Shown: piece by piece, positions 21,937-35,225 of the stretch
How the letters are laid out: each line of letters opens with the position of its first letter
Position numbering within the stretch: position 1 is the first letter of the stretch
Assembly (NCBI RefSeq): GCF_024679095.1
Contig: NW_026110517.1
Span: forward strand, 20,001 to 84,000
Direction of reading: 5' to 3'
DNA: 64,000 bases
From: Eriocheir sinensis
Lineage: Eukaryota > Arthropoda > Malacostraca > Decapoda > Varunidae
The notes under the pieces: generated by a model
Seen by the model: only the letters and a program-made list of their open reading frames with translations
What the model was told of the DNA's origin: nothing
Databases searched by the model: none
Made by a program: the position numbers and the translations under genes

Positions 21937-22986
21937 ATGAAGATTGGATGTTTGAATGTGAGAGGTTGGGGTGTGGGCAAACTTGAGGACATGAGTAAGG
22001 AACTGGATGAATGGAAGTATGATATAATAGGCTTGACTGAGACACACCTGAGAGGCGACGTGCAGACTGAGGGGAGTGAGTATGTGATGATTGGGAAGGG
22101 GCGAAAGAAACAGGAGACTATGGGAGGAGGCGTAGCCTTCCTCCACCGCAAAAATGAGAATCTGAAGGTGGAAGAGCTAGATGTAGGTAACAGTGCTAGC
22201 AGTGAAGATGTATTGGCCGTGAGTGTGGAATGCAAGAATAAAATGGGCAGACTAGAAAGAGTAGTAATGGTTGTTGTGTATATGACTGTAGAAGGTGAAA
22301 GAGCAGTAAGGGAAAACAGGGGAAAGTACAATATTCTTAGAAAAGTTGTGAGAGAGCATGCAGGAGAGAGAGTGATTGTTATGGGTGATATGAATGCACA
22401 TACAGGTATGTTAGGTGAACGTATAAATCGGAATGGAGAAATGCTAGCTGAGTTTGTAAGTGAAATGAACTTAGAGAACCTGAATGAAACTCTGGCTGAG
22501 GGACGTGTGACCTGGAGTGCAAGAAATCAGGAGTCTGCGATTGATTATGTACTGGTAAATGGGAGAATGCGCGAATGTGTGTCTCGTATGTGGATAGATG
22601 AAGAGGGAATGATTGATATTGTGTCTGACCATAATATGTTGACCGTGGAGTGCGGGCTGAATGGTAGAAATGAAATGAAAGAAAAGGACAGGAAGAAGAA
22701 GAAGTGGAGACTGAGAGATGTAGGGTGGGAAAATTTTCAGGTAGACTTGAGTGAAAGAAATTGGGAGCCAGGTAGTTTGAATGATGTGGACGCTTTGAAT
22801 GAAAGGCTCGTAGAGAATGTGAGAGGAGCTGCAGTCCAACATGTAGGGTATGTGAGAACGAATGGTAGAAAGCGTGTAAGGAAACCGTGGTGGAACGATG
22901 ATATTAGGACAGCTAGGAAAGAACGAAAGAGACTAAATAGACTGTGTAGACGAATGAGGAGAAGGAGGCAAGAAAGAAGAAGCTGA
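21937..22986 (+). pseudogene. LINE ORF2, APE-type endonuclease domain
   Basis: Starts at an ATG in good context. Residues 1-230 show the endonuclease motifs in order: CLNVRGW (Asn), GLTETHL (Glu), a VVYMT strand, MGDMNAHTG (Asp/Asn), an AIDYVLV strand, and VSDHNML (catalytic Asp-His, about 22626). This enzyme nicks target DNA to prime reverse transcription. A basic linker follows, and the frame then ends at 22986 after an Arg-rich stretch. The RT continues in other frames, so ORF2 is interrupted here. Confidence 0.88.
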
Positions 22987-25307
22987 GGGTGAATACCAGA
23001 ATGCATGGGAAAGCTACGTGAGACACCAACGACTGACAAAGCGGAAGATCATGAGTGCAAAGGTTCAGTGTGAAAGAAGTGTGATTCAGACCCTGAGAGA
23101 GAAAGGGCTTGAGGGAGGTCGTGAGTGGTATAGATTCCTGAGAGGTGAGAGGATGAGTGACAGTGAGAATGTGGAAAGTCTGAAGGTGAATGGTGAAAAA
23201 TTACAGATAAGGAGAAAATGAGGAGTCAATTAGGGAGTTTTGGGAAGAAATAGGAGGAGTAGGGAAGTATTTGGTGTGAGAGAAGGATGTGTGACTATGG
23301 AGAGGAAAGATGCAAATGAGCTGAATGAAAGGATCAGTAGGGAGGAGGTTGAGAGATGTGTGAAAAGACAGAAGAATGGTAAGGCTGCAGGACCAGATGA
23401 GATCCCGTATGAGTTGTATAAAAATGGAGGTGAGGCTGTGATTGAGAGGATGACTGAGTTATTCAACCAGGTATGGGAAGAAGAGAGAGTGCCAAGTAAA
23501 TGGAATGAATGTAGAGTGACTCTGATCCACAAGGGCAGGAATAAGAGTAAGCAGGAATTAAGGAATTATAGGCCAATCTCTGGTAAACTCAATAGGAAAA
23601 ATCTTTAGTGCAGTGTTGAATGAAAGGTTGTGTAAATGGATTGAGAGTGCCAGGGTGCTGGGTGAGGAGCAGAACGGATTCCGAGTGGACAGGCGAGCAG
23701 AAGATAATATGTTTGTTGTAAATGAGCTGATTGAAAGGAAAAAGAGGGAGGGAAACTGTACTTAGGCTTCCTAGATATAGAGAAAGCTTATGACAGGGTG
23801 AATAGAGATGTGTTATGCAGAGTGCTTGAAAAAGTTGGGCTGAGTGATAAGATTGTTAACATAATTAGAAGTATGTATGTAGGTACAAGAGCAAAGTATA
23901 GACTAGGTGATCTAGAGACAGGTTGGGTGAAGAGTGAAAGAGAGTGAGAAAATGCTGTATATTATCACCAACATTATTTAGTCTTTTCACAGAGGAATTA
24001 GCAGTCAGAATGAGGAGAATGAATGCAGGAGTGAGAATTGGAGAGGATAAAGTATGTGTGTTGTTGTATGCGGATGATGTGGTGGTTATGAGTGAGTCTG
24101 CTGAAGAACTACAGAGTCTCCTAGATGTGGTAGGGGGTTATGGAAGGGATTTTGGGGTTAGGTTCAGTAATGAGAAGAGCAAAGTAATGATAGTGAATAG
24201 GTCAGAGGATGAGAGAGAAACAACTTGGAGACTGGAAGGGGATGAGTTGGAACAGACGGAAGAATACAAGTATCTAGGGGTGTGGATGGAAGTAAATGGA
24301 TGCGGCAGGGCCAAGAATGTAAAGATAAGTATGGCAAACCAGTGGGTAGGCCGTTTAGGGAGTGCAGCGAGGATGAGAGCGAGCAAGTATGATGTCATCC
24401 GTGAGGTTTGGAAGAGTGTGGCTGTCCCGAGCATTATGTATGGAATGGATGTGATGACATGGAATGACAGTGAGATAGAAAAATTGGAGGTGGGGCAGAA
24501 TAGGGTAGCAAGAATGGCACTGAATGCACCAAGGTTTGCAGCAGTAGAGGCTCTTAGGGGGGACATGGGATGGAGCACGTTTAGGAAAGACTAGTAAAGG
24601 CAACCTTGAGATATAAAGTGAGACTGGAACAAATGGAGGATGCAAGATTAGCAAGGAAAGTATACTTGTGGAGTATAAGAGATGGCAAATGGGCGAATAA
24701 ATGTGGGCGAATGATAGACAGGAATGTTATGCTAAGTAGGTGGGTGTACCGACCCTTTGAAGATAGACAGAATGTGTTTGAATGGAGAATAACAAACAGA
24801 AATGGAGAGGGGTTTGAGTGGGATGTAAGAAAGTGGAAGAATGTGATAGATATGGCAGTTAAAGATGAGGGATTGAGCAAGTGGAAGAATGAGATGGAAA
24901 GAAAGGAAACTCTCGACTGGTATAGGGAGAAAGAGGCCCCAAAGTGTGAGGTGTGGTATGAGGGAAGCCTGGGAGGTGATCTTCTTTTCCGTGCTAGAGC
25001 GCAGTGTCTGGATGTGAATGCAAGGAACTATAGATGGTCTGAGTCCCGCAGCAAAGTGTGCCAGATGTGTGATAGGGGTGTGGACGAGACTGTGCAGCAT
25101 GTAGTGCTGGAATGTAAGAAGTATGACAGGGAGAGAACGAAGATGATGCATGTGTTTTTGAGCGAGATGGGACGTGGAGTAAACGGGAGGACTGGAAGGG
25201 AGTGGATGGTGCTGCTGCTGGGGCTCAGTGGAGAGACGAGTGGACGAGTGATTGAGGCAGTGAAAGAGTTCTTGGAAGGCATGTGGCGTGAAAGATGTAG
25301 GGAATGA
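22987..25307 (+). pseudogene. LINE ORF2, reverse transcriptase and C-terminal domain, multiply frameshifted
   Basis: Pieces in changing frames cover the whole RT: a linker (to 23221), GKAAGPDEIPYELY and NYRPIS (23240-23608), EEQNGFR and LDIEKAYDRV (about 23665-23800), the region before the GV-x-QG box (to about 23945), LLYADDVVVM with the catalytic Asp pair (24061-24090) up to 24594, and a C-terminal segment to 25307. The last includes CQMCDRGVDETVQHVVLEC, a Cys/His finger typical of LINE C-termini. Breaks lie near 22986, 23221, 23608, 23765, 23945 and 24594. The copy is inactive as written. Confidence 0.87.
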
Positions 25308-25432
25308 TATCTTGCCCCGAGAACTTTGACTTCCCGCATGTTTTGTTTTCTTTTCACAGGAGCTGCCGCTACAAAGGCCTGGCTGGGGAGAAATCCCGAG
25401 CCACCTGTGACATCAAGATCAAGATCAAGACC
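25308..25432 (+). mobile_element. LINE 3' end with (ATCAAG)n tail
   Basis: About 110 bp follow the ORF2 stop and end in three ATCAAG-type repeats (25411-25432), which I take as the element's short tandem tail. A CTTTTCACAG acceptor-like site at 25350-25359 lies inside it. Confidence 0.5.
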
Positions 25433-25541
25433 AAACAAACCCCGCCGCCGAGTCCATATTTCTCCCTTTTAGCCGTGTTTTACGCCGCCAAGATGAGCCG
25501 GACGAGTGCCTTGTTGGAGAAGCCACTCCGCGCCGTCTGTG
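25433..25541 (+). CDS. Possible first coding exon of an unknown host gene
   Basis: Directly after the LINE tail comes a GC-richer stretch resembling a 5' UTR. An ATG at 25492 follows in good context (GCCAAGATGA), then 16 codons (MSRTSALLEKPLRAVC) up to a strong donor CTGTG/GTGAGT (GT at 25542). I do not recognise the peptide. If real, the LINE sits in the promoter or 5' UTR. It could also be read as part of one larger exon starting at the acceptor at 25360. Evidence is limited to context and splice signal. Confidence 0.3.
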
Positions 25542-25659
25542 GTGAGTGCAGGAAGCATGTGGAGGCTGTGGGAGAGGAGAAAATAGGGGGAAAACAAGCG
25601 CTATGGCGGAGGAGGGAGAGAGATGGGGAGGAATTTCTTCGAGGGAGGACAGCGAAGGG
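25542..25659. other. Purine-rich DNA leading into the minisatellite
   Basis: Would be the start of the intron if the exon before it is real. Nothing else is recognisable. Confidence 0.35.
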
Positions 25660-27888
25660 AGGAAGGGAAGGAAGATGTTTTTTGACTGGGGAGGAAAGGA
25701 AGGCAGGGAGGACAGAATGGGAAGGAGGAAGGAAGGAAGGGAAGATGTATTTTGACTGGGGAGGAAAGGAAGGCAGGGAGGACAGAATGGGAAGGAGGAA
25801 GGAAGGAAGGGAGGAAGGGAAGATGTTTTTTGACTGGGGAGGAAAGGAAGGCAGGGAGGACAGAATGGGAAGGAGGAAGGAAGGAAGGGAGGAAGGGAAG
25901 ATGTATTTTGACTGGGGAGGAAAGGAAGGCAGGGAGGACAGAATGGGAAGGAGGAAGGAAGGAAGGGAGGGAAGATGTATTTTGACTGGGGAGGAAAGGA
26001 AGGCAGGGAGGACAGAATGGGAAGGAGGAAGGAAGGAAGGAAGGGAAGATGTATTTTGACTGGGGAGGAAAGGAAGGCAGGGAGGACAGAATGGGAAGGA
26101 GGAAGGAAGGAAGGAAGGGAAGATGTATTTTGACTGGGGAGGAAAGGAAGGACAGAATGGAGAGGAGGAAGGAAGGAAGGAAGGGAAGATGTATGTTGAC
26201 TGGGGAGGAAAGGAAGGACAGAATGGAGAGGAGGAAGGAAGGGAAGATGTATGTTGACTGGGGAGGAAAGGAAGGACAGAATGGAGAGGAGGAAGGAAGG
26301 AAGGGAGGAAGGGAAGATGTATTTTGACTGGGGAGGAAAGGAAGGCAGGGAGGACAGAATGGGAAGGAGGAAGGAAGGAAGGAAGGGAAGATGTATTTTG
26401 ACTGGGGAGGAAAGGAAGGACAGAATGGAGAGGAGGAAGGAAGGAAGGGAGGAAGGGAAGATGTATTTTGACTGGGGAGGAAAGGAAGGCAGGAGGACAG
26501 ATTGTGAATGAGGAAGGAAGGAAGGAAGGGAAGATGTTTTTTGACTGGGGAGGAAAGGAAGGCAGGGAGGACAGAATGGGAAGGAGGAAGGAAGGAAGGG
26601 AGGAAGGAAGGGAAGATGTATTTTGACTGGGGAGGAAAGGAAGGCAGGGAGGACAGAATGGGAAGGAGGAAGGAAGGAAGGGAGGAAGGGAAGATGTATT
26701 TTGACTGGGGAGGAAAGGAAGGACAGAATGGGAAGGAGGAAGGAAGGGAGGGAAGGAAGATGTTTTTTGACTGGGGAGGAAAGGAAGGCAGGGAGGACAG
26801 AATGGAGAGGAGGAAGGAAGGAAGGGAGGGAAGGAAGATGTTTTTTGACTGGGGAGGAAAGGAAGGCAGGGAGGACAGAATGGAGAGGAGGAAGGAAGGA
26901 AGGAAGGGAAGATGTATTTTGACTGGGGAGGAAAGGAAGGACAGAATGGAGAGGAGGAAGGAAGGAAGGAAGGGAAGATGTATTTTGACTGGGGAGGAAA
27001 GGAAGGACAGAATGGAGAGGAGGAAGGGAAGATGTATTTTGACTGGGGAGGAAAGGAAGGCAGGGAGGACAGAATGGAGAGGAGGAAGGAAGGAAGGAAG
27101 GGAAGATGTATTTTGACTGGGGAGGAAAGGAAGGACAGAATGGAGAGGAGGAAGGAAGGAAGGGAAGATGTATTTTGACTGGGGAGGAAAGGAAGGACAG
27201 AATGGAGAGGAGGAAGGAAGGAAGGGAAGATGTATTTTGACTGGGGAGGAAAGGAAGGACAGAATGGAGAGGAGGAAGGAAGGAAGGGAGGAAGGGAAGA
27301 TGTATTTTGACTGGGGAGGAAAGGAAGGACAGAATGGAGAGGAGGAAGGGAGGAAGGGAAGATGTATTTTGACTGGGGAGGAAAGGAAGGCAGGGAGGAC
27401 AGAATGGGAAGGAGGAAGGGAAGATGTATTTTGACTGGGGAGGAAAGGAAGGCAGGGAGGACAGAATGGGAAGGAGGAAGGGAAGATGTATTTTGACTGG
27501 GGAGGAAAGGAAGGCAGGGAGGACAGAATGGAGAGGAGGAAGGAAAGATGTATTTTGACTGGGGAGGAAAGGAAGGCAGGAGGAAGGACGGAAGGAGGAA
27601 GGAAGATGTATTTTGACTGGGGAGGTAAGGTAGGACAGAATTGCCAGGAGGAAGGAAGGAAGGGAGGAATGTAAGATGTATTTTGACTGGGGAGGAAAGG
27701 AAGGCAGGGAGGACAGAATGGGAAGGAGGAAGGGAAGATGTATTTTGACTGGGGAGGAAAGGAAGGCAGGGAGGAAGGAAGGAGGAAGGGAAGATGTATT
27801 TTGACTGGGGAGGAAAGGAAGAACAGAATGGGGAGGAGGAAGGAAGGAAGGGAAGGAAGGAAGGGAAGATGTATTTTGACTGGGGAGG
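25660..27888. repeat. Purine-rich minisatellite, about 33 units of 55-85 bp
   Basis: Each unit has the core GATGTATTTTGACTGGGGAG, then GAAAGGAAGG, an optional CAGGGAG block, GACAGAATGG, and a GAAGG run of variable length. Length varies mainly in the (GAAGG)n part and by presence or absence of the CAGGGAG block. The top strand is almost pure A+G apart from the TATTTTGACT core. The reverse strand gives an 846-codon open frame, which is an artefact. Confidence 0.97.
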
Positions 27889-29060
27889 GACATAAGAACA
27901 TAGGAAAACTGCAAGAGGCCGGGTGGCCTACTAAGGGCAGCTACAGCATCCCCCCCACTACTCACGATGTGTGAGGTGTAGTTTCAGGGGTTACAGGTAG
28001 AGGCTTGATCCTCGATTACCTTCGGTACGGGCGTACACTCCAGTACCCTGTCTCCTCACTGCCACCTGTCGTCCATGTAGCTATCCAGTCTACTCTTAAA
28101 ACAAGCTATCGTCCCTGCACTAACTATGTGATTGCTGAGTCTATTCCATTTCCCCACCATCCTATTACTAAACCAATGCTTGCCTATATCTCCCATATCT
28201 ATACTTTTCTAATTTAAATCCATTACTGCGAGTTCTATCCTGCTGCTGGCTAATTCTCAGTACTTTACTTATATCGCCTTTGTTGTAACCCTTGACCCAT
28301 TTGAATACTTCTATCAGATCTCCCCGCACTCTTCGTCTTTCTAGTGAATGTAAGTTTAGATGTTTCAGCCTATTTTGATACGGGAGGTTCCTCAGCCCCT
28401 GAATCATCCTGGTCATCCTCCTCTGAACTGATTCTAGCAAGTTGATGTCCATTCTGTAGTGTGGGCACCAAAACTGGACAGCTTAATCTAAGTGTGGCCT
28501 AACTAACGCTAAATAGAGTCTGAGGATGACTTCCACACTCCTGTTGGTTACCGTCCTGTTAATAATAAAGCCTAATACCCTGTTAGCCCTATTCCTCACA
28601 GTAATACATTGCTTCCTTAGTTGTAGGTCAGAGTTCACTAACACTCCTAAATCCTTTTCACACTCTGCTCTACCTATCGTGTGGAGTCTTAGGGCCATTC
28701 TTACAGTCGTTTCCGAATGTTCGGAAGACGGTCCCTAACACATTCAGGTGGCTTCTACAGTAGTAGCAGTATAGTAGTAGTAGTAGTAGTAGTAGTAGTA
28801 GCAGTACTACGACTACTACTACTACTGTAGAAGCCACCCGAACGTGTTAGGGACCGTCTTCTGAATATTCGGAAACGACTGTAAGAATGGCCCTAAACTA
28901 TACCCGTGTAATGGGTTGCATGTTTCTACACTCAGTACGCTACACTTGGTGATGTTAAAATTCATCTGCCATTTCTCTGACCAAGCTGATCACAGTTTGT
29001 TGAGATCCTCCTGCAGTGCTCTGGCATCCTCTTCTTACCTGGATTTCTTACCTGGATGAC
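27889..29060 (-). pseudogene. LINE reverse transcriptase C-terminal fragment, with MITE insertion
   Basis: On the reverse strand the order is LQEDLNKL and WQMNFN (about 29030-28930), then a MITE (28689-28896), then CEKDLGVLV, NRANRVLGFI, ALVRPHLD, VQRRMTRMIQGL, LERRRVRGDLIEVFKW, and a WNRL-type C-terminus near 28150. A 3' UTR continues down to 27889, where it meets the minisatellite. Two small breaks interrupt the frame. The family resembles that of 14089-16324 but is clearly a different one. Confidence 0.85.
28689..28896. mobile_element. Palindromic MITE (208 bp)
   Basis: Arms of about 75-80 bp starting TTAGGGCCATTCTTACAGTC and ending in its near-perfect complement (GACTGTAAGAATGGCCCTAA) surround an AGT/ACT triplet core. 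The LINE reading frame is interrupted exactly here. The GGGCC terminus and TTA...TAA edges would fit a PIF/Harbinger-like element, but a direct target duplication is not clear. Confidence 0.85.
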
Positions 29061-29455
29061 CTTTCCCTATGAGCCATGCTGGAGTGAACCGTCAGGCAAA
29101 GAACCGAAAGGTCTCACCAACCAATGCACCAGCCTATCCAAGCTCATCAAAACAACAGTACATAATCCAATAAGACATAGGCTGGAAAGTGCATTGGGAA
29201 TTCATTTTGTATGGTCAGGGATAACTAAGTAAGCATTCACTAGGTAAGCCTTGGTAGGGCAGTCGATCATCAACCAAAAGGCTCCAGACGTTCCCTCCAA
29301 CGGTTAGCCGCGACCTGCACTTTATATTCTGTTTTTGGCAGGTATAGGTTTTTGTGGGGGGAGGGGTCAAGCCCTCCCCACTGGCCAAGATCAGGGGCTG
29401 GACTAACTGCTAACCAAAGGGCTGGGACGGGGCAGCTCAGGGCGGACTGTCATGA
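29061..29455. other. No gene seen
   Basis: Moderate composition. No motif, SINE boxes or splice-bounded frame was recognised. Confidence 0.4.
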
Positions 29456-29771
29456 GTGGAGGAAAGGATAGGAAAGGAAGGGAAGGGAAGGAAAGGAAGG
29501 GAAGGAATGGGAATGAAAGGAAAAGGAAAGGATAGGAAAAGGAAGGGAAGGAATGGGAATGAAAGGAAAAGAAAGGAAAGGAAAGGAATTGGAAGGGAAG
29601 GAAAGGAAAGGAAAGGAATGGGAAGGAAAGGAAAGAAAGGAAAGGATAGGATAGGAAAAGGAAGGGAAAGGAATGGAGAGGAGAGGAAATGATAGAGAAG
29701 GAAAGGAAGAGAGAGAGACAGGACGATAAAGGGAGAAACAGATAAAATTAAAGATATGAAGAAAAGAGGAG

Positions 29772-29830
<59 letters not shown>
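29456..29830. repeat. (GGAAA)n-like purine tract and (GA)n
   Basis: GGAAAGGAAGGGAAGG-type sequence to about 29720, then (GA)n at 29779-29829. A related short purine tract recurs at about 30034-30105. Lys/Arg/Gly-rich frames here are compositional. Confidence 0.92.
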
Positions 29831-29839
<9 letters not shown>

Positions 29840-30277
29840 ATAAGAAAGAATAAAAAATAATAATAATGAAAAAATATACTAATAACCGTCTTTATCCACA
29901 GCTCTGAAGAACGAAGGAAGAACAGAAGAAAGGAAGGAAGGCCATCTTGGAAGACTCAAGAACCAGTCACCCCAGTCCAAGGAAAGGTCACAAGAGGTCA
30001 CAGTACGAAGGAGCAGTCCAGTCCGTTGTAAAGTTATTGGAAAAGGAAGGAAAGGGAAGGAAAGGATAGGGAAGGAAATGAAAGGAAAGGGAAGGGAAGG
30101 GAAGGAACAGAGAAGTGTATATATAGTTAAGCTTAAAGTCACATACAGTTAGATACATACAGTTACACTCACATAGATTTACATACAGTTTTGATGGTGC
30201 GTTTGACGAAGGCGGTTGACTCAGTGGGTAGCGGATTGGCCCGGCCCACGGTGTTATGGAGGCTCTCAACACAAGTA

Positions 30278-31233
30278 CAGTAAACCCTCGATATAACGGA
30301 CTAATTTATTTATTTATTTATTTTTTTCCACATCAGAGGACACATCTCAAGGGCAATAAAGAGTCCCCAAAAAGCCCGCTACTCGCCGCTCCTGTAAAAG
30401 ATAAGAGTAAAGAGTAGCCAAAAGAGAGGTCAATTTCGGGTGGAGAGGTGTCTTGATACACACTCAATTTGGGGGGAACTTAGTCCGTTATAAGCGGCGA
30501 AGATTTAAAAAAAACGTAAAATAATAAAACGACGAAGGAGTAAACGTAGGTATAGATATATTTTTTATTGTGTATGTTGTGTGCACGTTGCGTTGTCTAT
30601 AGGGCCGCACAGCACACTTGGCGACGCACTCCGAGGCACTGAGGTTGCTAGGTTGTGAGTGGGGTCTTGCGTGGGGGTCATATTATTACAGGTATGGGTA
30701 TGATTTTACAAGTGCAGCAGTAGCAGGCTTTTTTTATTATTGTTTACTTTTGTGTGCCCTTGAGCTGTCTCCTGCGCCAATCTCACACTGGCAGATGAAA
30801 CTTTTTTTTGTAGTGTTTGGTGTGTTATGAAATAATGTGCTAACTGTTTCTGTCACAAAGAATTAAATGATTGCCTTTTCAATGCCTGGTGTACACAGCA
30901 CCTGTAAAATAACTTGCAGAGAGAAATGTTCAGCTTGCTTACAGTTTCTATATTTCACACCGGGTTCAATTCCTGGGCGGAGTTGAAAAATTTAGGCGGC
31001 TTTTCCGATACCCTACGTAGCCCTGTCCACCCAGCAGTGTACCAGGTATTAATCGGGGTTGTGTCCCGTCTCCTGGGATCTGTTCCTTCTCCTATAATTC
31101 CTTCCCTTCTGTCTCTCTCGGCATATGACCACAGATGTTGCGCCGACTAGACCAAACTTTCCAACTTTTTCTGACCTTCTCCGTTATATCCAAAATCCAT
31201 TATAAGTGGGTCCATTATATCCAGGGTTTACTG
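30278..31233. mobile_element. pogo/Tigger-like MITE with nested SINE
   Basis: The left end CAGTAAACCCTCGATATAAC and right end ATCCAGGGTTTACTG are inverted repeats flanked by TA on both sides (30276-30277 and 31234-31235), the target duplication of Tc1/mariner/pogo elements. A SINE remnant lies inside (30961-31170). No transposase frame was found, so it is non-autonomous. Confidence 0.82.
30961..31170 (+). mobile_element. SINE family V, 5'-truncated copy
   Basis: Begins inside box B (GGTTCAATTCC) and carries the family body (GGCGGCTTTTCCGATACCCT-like, CCCAGCAGTG) to the tail CCAAACTTTCCAAC. It lies inside the Tigger-like MITE. Confidence 0.88.
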
Positions 31234-31299
31234 TATATGTATATAGTTAAGCTGTTGTAGTTACCAGAAGCGGGTGGTTCAAAACTATTCTTGGTCGGT

Positions 31300-31382
31300 C
31301 CCGGTGGATTTCTGACCCTCTGACCTTGTCTGTTATATCCGAAATCCATTATAAGCGGGTCCGTTAGATCCAGGGTTTACTG
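31300..31382. mobile_element. Isolated right end of the Tigger-like MITE
   Basis: CTGTTATATCCGAAATCCAT through ATCCAGGGTTTACTG repeats the right end at 31175-31233, about 150 bp downstream of it. TA follows. Confidence 0.75.
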
Positions 31383-31429
31383 TATAGTTGAGGTGGTCAG
31401 TTCGCCTACAGTTGAGATACAGTTAGTTT

Positions 31430-31735
31430 TATACAGTTTAGAGCTAGCTTTCTTTCTCTCCGTTAAGATAATATTGCCTGTGTTATAGAGTTCAGCTTCC
31501 TCTCACTAGATAGGCATATACATAGGCCTATACAGTTTGCCACATACTGATTAGAGATAGCTTTCTCTCTCTCTCTCTGTTAAGATAATATTGCCTGTGT
31601 TATAGAGTTCAGCTTCCTCTCACTGGGTAGGCATATACATAGGCCTATACAGTTTGCTACATAGTGATTAGATCTCTCTCTCTCTCTTTGTTAAGATAAT
31701 ATTGCCTTTGTTATAGAGTATATATAACATACAGT
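31430..31735. repeat. Tandem repeat, about 118-bp unit, 2.5 units
   Basis: TTAGAGATAGCTTTC followed by CTCTCTGTTAAGATAATATT recurs at about 31430, 31549 and 31668. Each unit contains a short CT run of different length. Confidence 0.88.
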
Positions 31736-31814
31736 CTCATACGGTTAGCTAGGTACATACAGTTAACAGTTTATTTTGTTTGTATCTTCTTACCTTACCT
31801 TACCTTGCCTTACC

Positions 31815-32190
<376 letters not shown>

Positions 32191-32264
32191 AGAACACATA
32201 AACATTACAAATTAACTTTTTATTAATAGAAAACACACATACATACACTTCGTACCATTGATCA

Positions 32265-32850
<586 letters not shown>

Positions 32851-32979
32851 GGGGACTTAAATTTGCCTGCCTACCTAGATATTGACAATGTAATATATTT
32901 GTACTGAGCGAGTCCACAACACCATGGTCTGCCAGGCCTGCTGAGACCCACCGCTGTTATGCACTACACTACCAAGGTA

Positions 32980-33240
32980 CAGTAGACCCTGGATATAATG
33001 GGCTAATTTTTTTTGGGGGGGGGAACTCAGTCCGCTACAAGCGGCAGAAATTTAAAGATACAGTCAGTTTATGAGTTTAATTTGTTGGGGAATTTTTGCC
33101 GGCATGACAAAACACTCGTAAACCAAAACAAACTTCCCCTCCATTGAAATTAATATGAATACCATTAATGCGTCCCATATCCCACCAAAATATTACCAGA
33201 AAACATTATAGCTGTTATTTTATACAAAATAAAAGTAATT
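32980..33240. mobile_element. Fragments of two Tigger-like MITE families
   Basis: CAGTAGACCCTGGATATAAT (32980 on) matches the ends of the element at 30278. From about 33062, TTTATGAGTTTAATTTGTT and ACTCGTAAACCAAAACAAAC match the family at 46315-47102. Confidence 0.7.
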
Positions 33241-33535
33241 TTACTAACAAATATCAATGATAAATGACACAAAACACGAATCACTGTGTTACGGTTGTTA
33301 GGGAGACTCCCTCAAGCAGTTATTATGCTGGAGGTGCAGGCTTGGCACCAGGGTTTAGCAGCCACAGTTTCCCTATTCTTGAGGCACCGAAGGGAAGCTA
33401 ACCCGATGTATCGTCCAAGATGGAGGGTGAACGTGAGTCAGTCACGTCCAGGAGAGCATACAAGCTGCCGAGGCTCGCACCCCGTTCCTGTTGCCGGCAC
33501 AGTATCTGCTGTTCCTGTTTTCAGCACCATCCCTT

Positions 33536-33770
33536 TTAACCCTTTCCTTGCTGAGTGCTCACAACGAGACTGTCCCCAAGGTGCGCTCAGGCAGCCCAGC
33601 AGGGTGAGGGATCTCTCTTAACCGCTCTATCTCAATCTCTATTCATCACAGCTACAAAACAAAGGCACCATTGGAAAGAGGAGGCCAAGATCTATAAGAT
33701 TCAGTTATGCAAGCCTCTCCTGCAAATGTACAGGCACGTTCAGGAAGATAATCGTTGGACACTGAATTGT
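33536..33770 (-). mobile_element. Partial copy of a TTAA-type MITE (family Q)
   Basis: Starts at TTAACCCTTTCCTTGC. It is homologous, in the opposite direction, to the right half of the element at 40937-41537 (shared CATTGGAAAGAGGAGG, CTATTCATCACAGCTA and GTACAGGCACGTTCAGG-like blocks). The other end is missing. Confidence 0.75.
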
Positions 33771-34930
<1,160 letters not shown>

Positions 34931-35130
34931 CTCATTGTTGTTCCATAATTATCTTGATGTCATTACTTTGTGTCTAGACCAAGTAAACAGACCAAGACAA
35001 GACTAATTTTAAGTAGACAGACTAACAAAAAGTGTCTCATCTTTTAATTAACAGTTTCCTGTACGAGGTGAGGGTTGTTGAGGCAGACAGACAGACAGGC
35101 TAACATAAGTGTCTCAGGGTGTGGACTCAC

Positions 35131-35225
35131 CCTCGGGTTTGGCCGGCAAGTCTGGCTACATCTTCTGTGCCTCTGAGCCGTCCAAGAAGAGACTCGCTGT
35201 GCTGCAGGGAGCTCTCAGGGGCACA
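35131..35225 (-). CDS. Possible internal exon of an unknown gene
   Basis: On the reverse strand a pyrimidine-rich acceptor (TTTTCCTTTCCTCCAG) and a strong donor (GAGG/GTGAGTCC) bound a 95-bp GC-rich block. It is open in exactly one frame, beginning CAPESSLQHSESLLG and ending near ARLAGQTRG; the other two frames have stops. I do not recognise the protein. The forward strand is also open, but its splice sites are weaker. Confidence 0.35.

Larger units (their letters stand above)
18826..25432 (+). mobile_element. Large LINE with repeat-plus-SGNH ORF1 and endonuclease/RT ORF2
   Basis: The region reads in order: basic leader, 51-bp repeat array, SGNH-hydrolase-like domain (stop at 21877-21879), a 57-bp gap, APE-type endonuclease, reverse transcriptase, a C-terminal CCHC-like finger, and a short 3' end rich in ATCAAG repeats. 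Two-ORF LINEs whose ORF1 carries an esterase-like domain are known in the CR1 group; placing this one there is inference. ORF2 is broken by several frameshifts. The 5' end is not defined because I see no start codon for ORF1. Confidence 0.85.

Noticed and set aside
25360..25491. One 182-bp exon from the acceptor at 25359 to the donor at 25541
   Set aside because: The first part, with the ATCAAG repeats, is better explained as the LINE 3' end. Only the part after 25432 was kept as an exon candidate.
25425..27965. 846-codon reverse-strand open frame
   Set aside because: A translation of the purine minisatellite (Ser/Pro/Phe/Leu repeats). The open state follows from composition and unit structure; there is no start context or domain.
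29879..30110. Exon after the acceptor-like TTTATCCACAG near 29890
   Set aside because: No open frame with a donor, and the sequence quickly becomes purine-repeat DNA.
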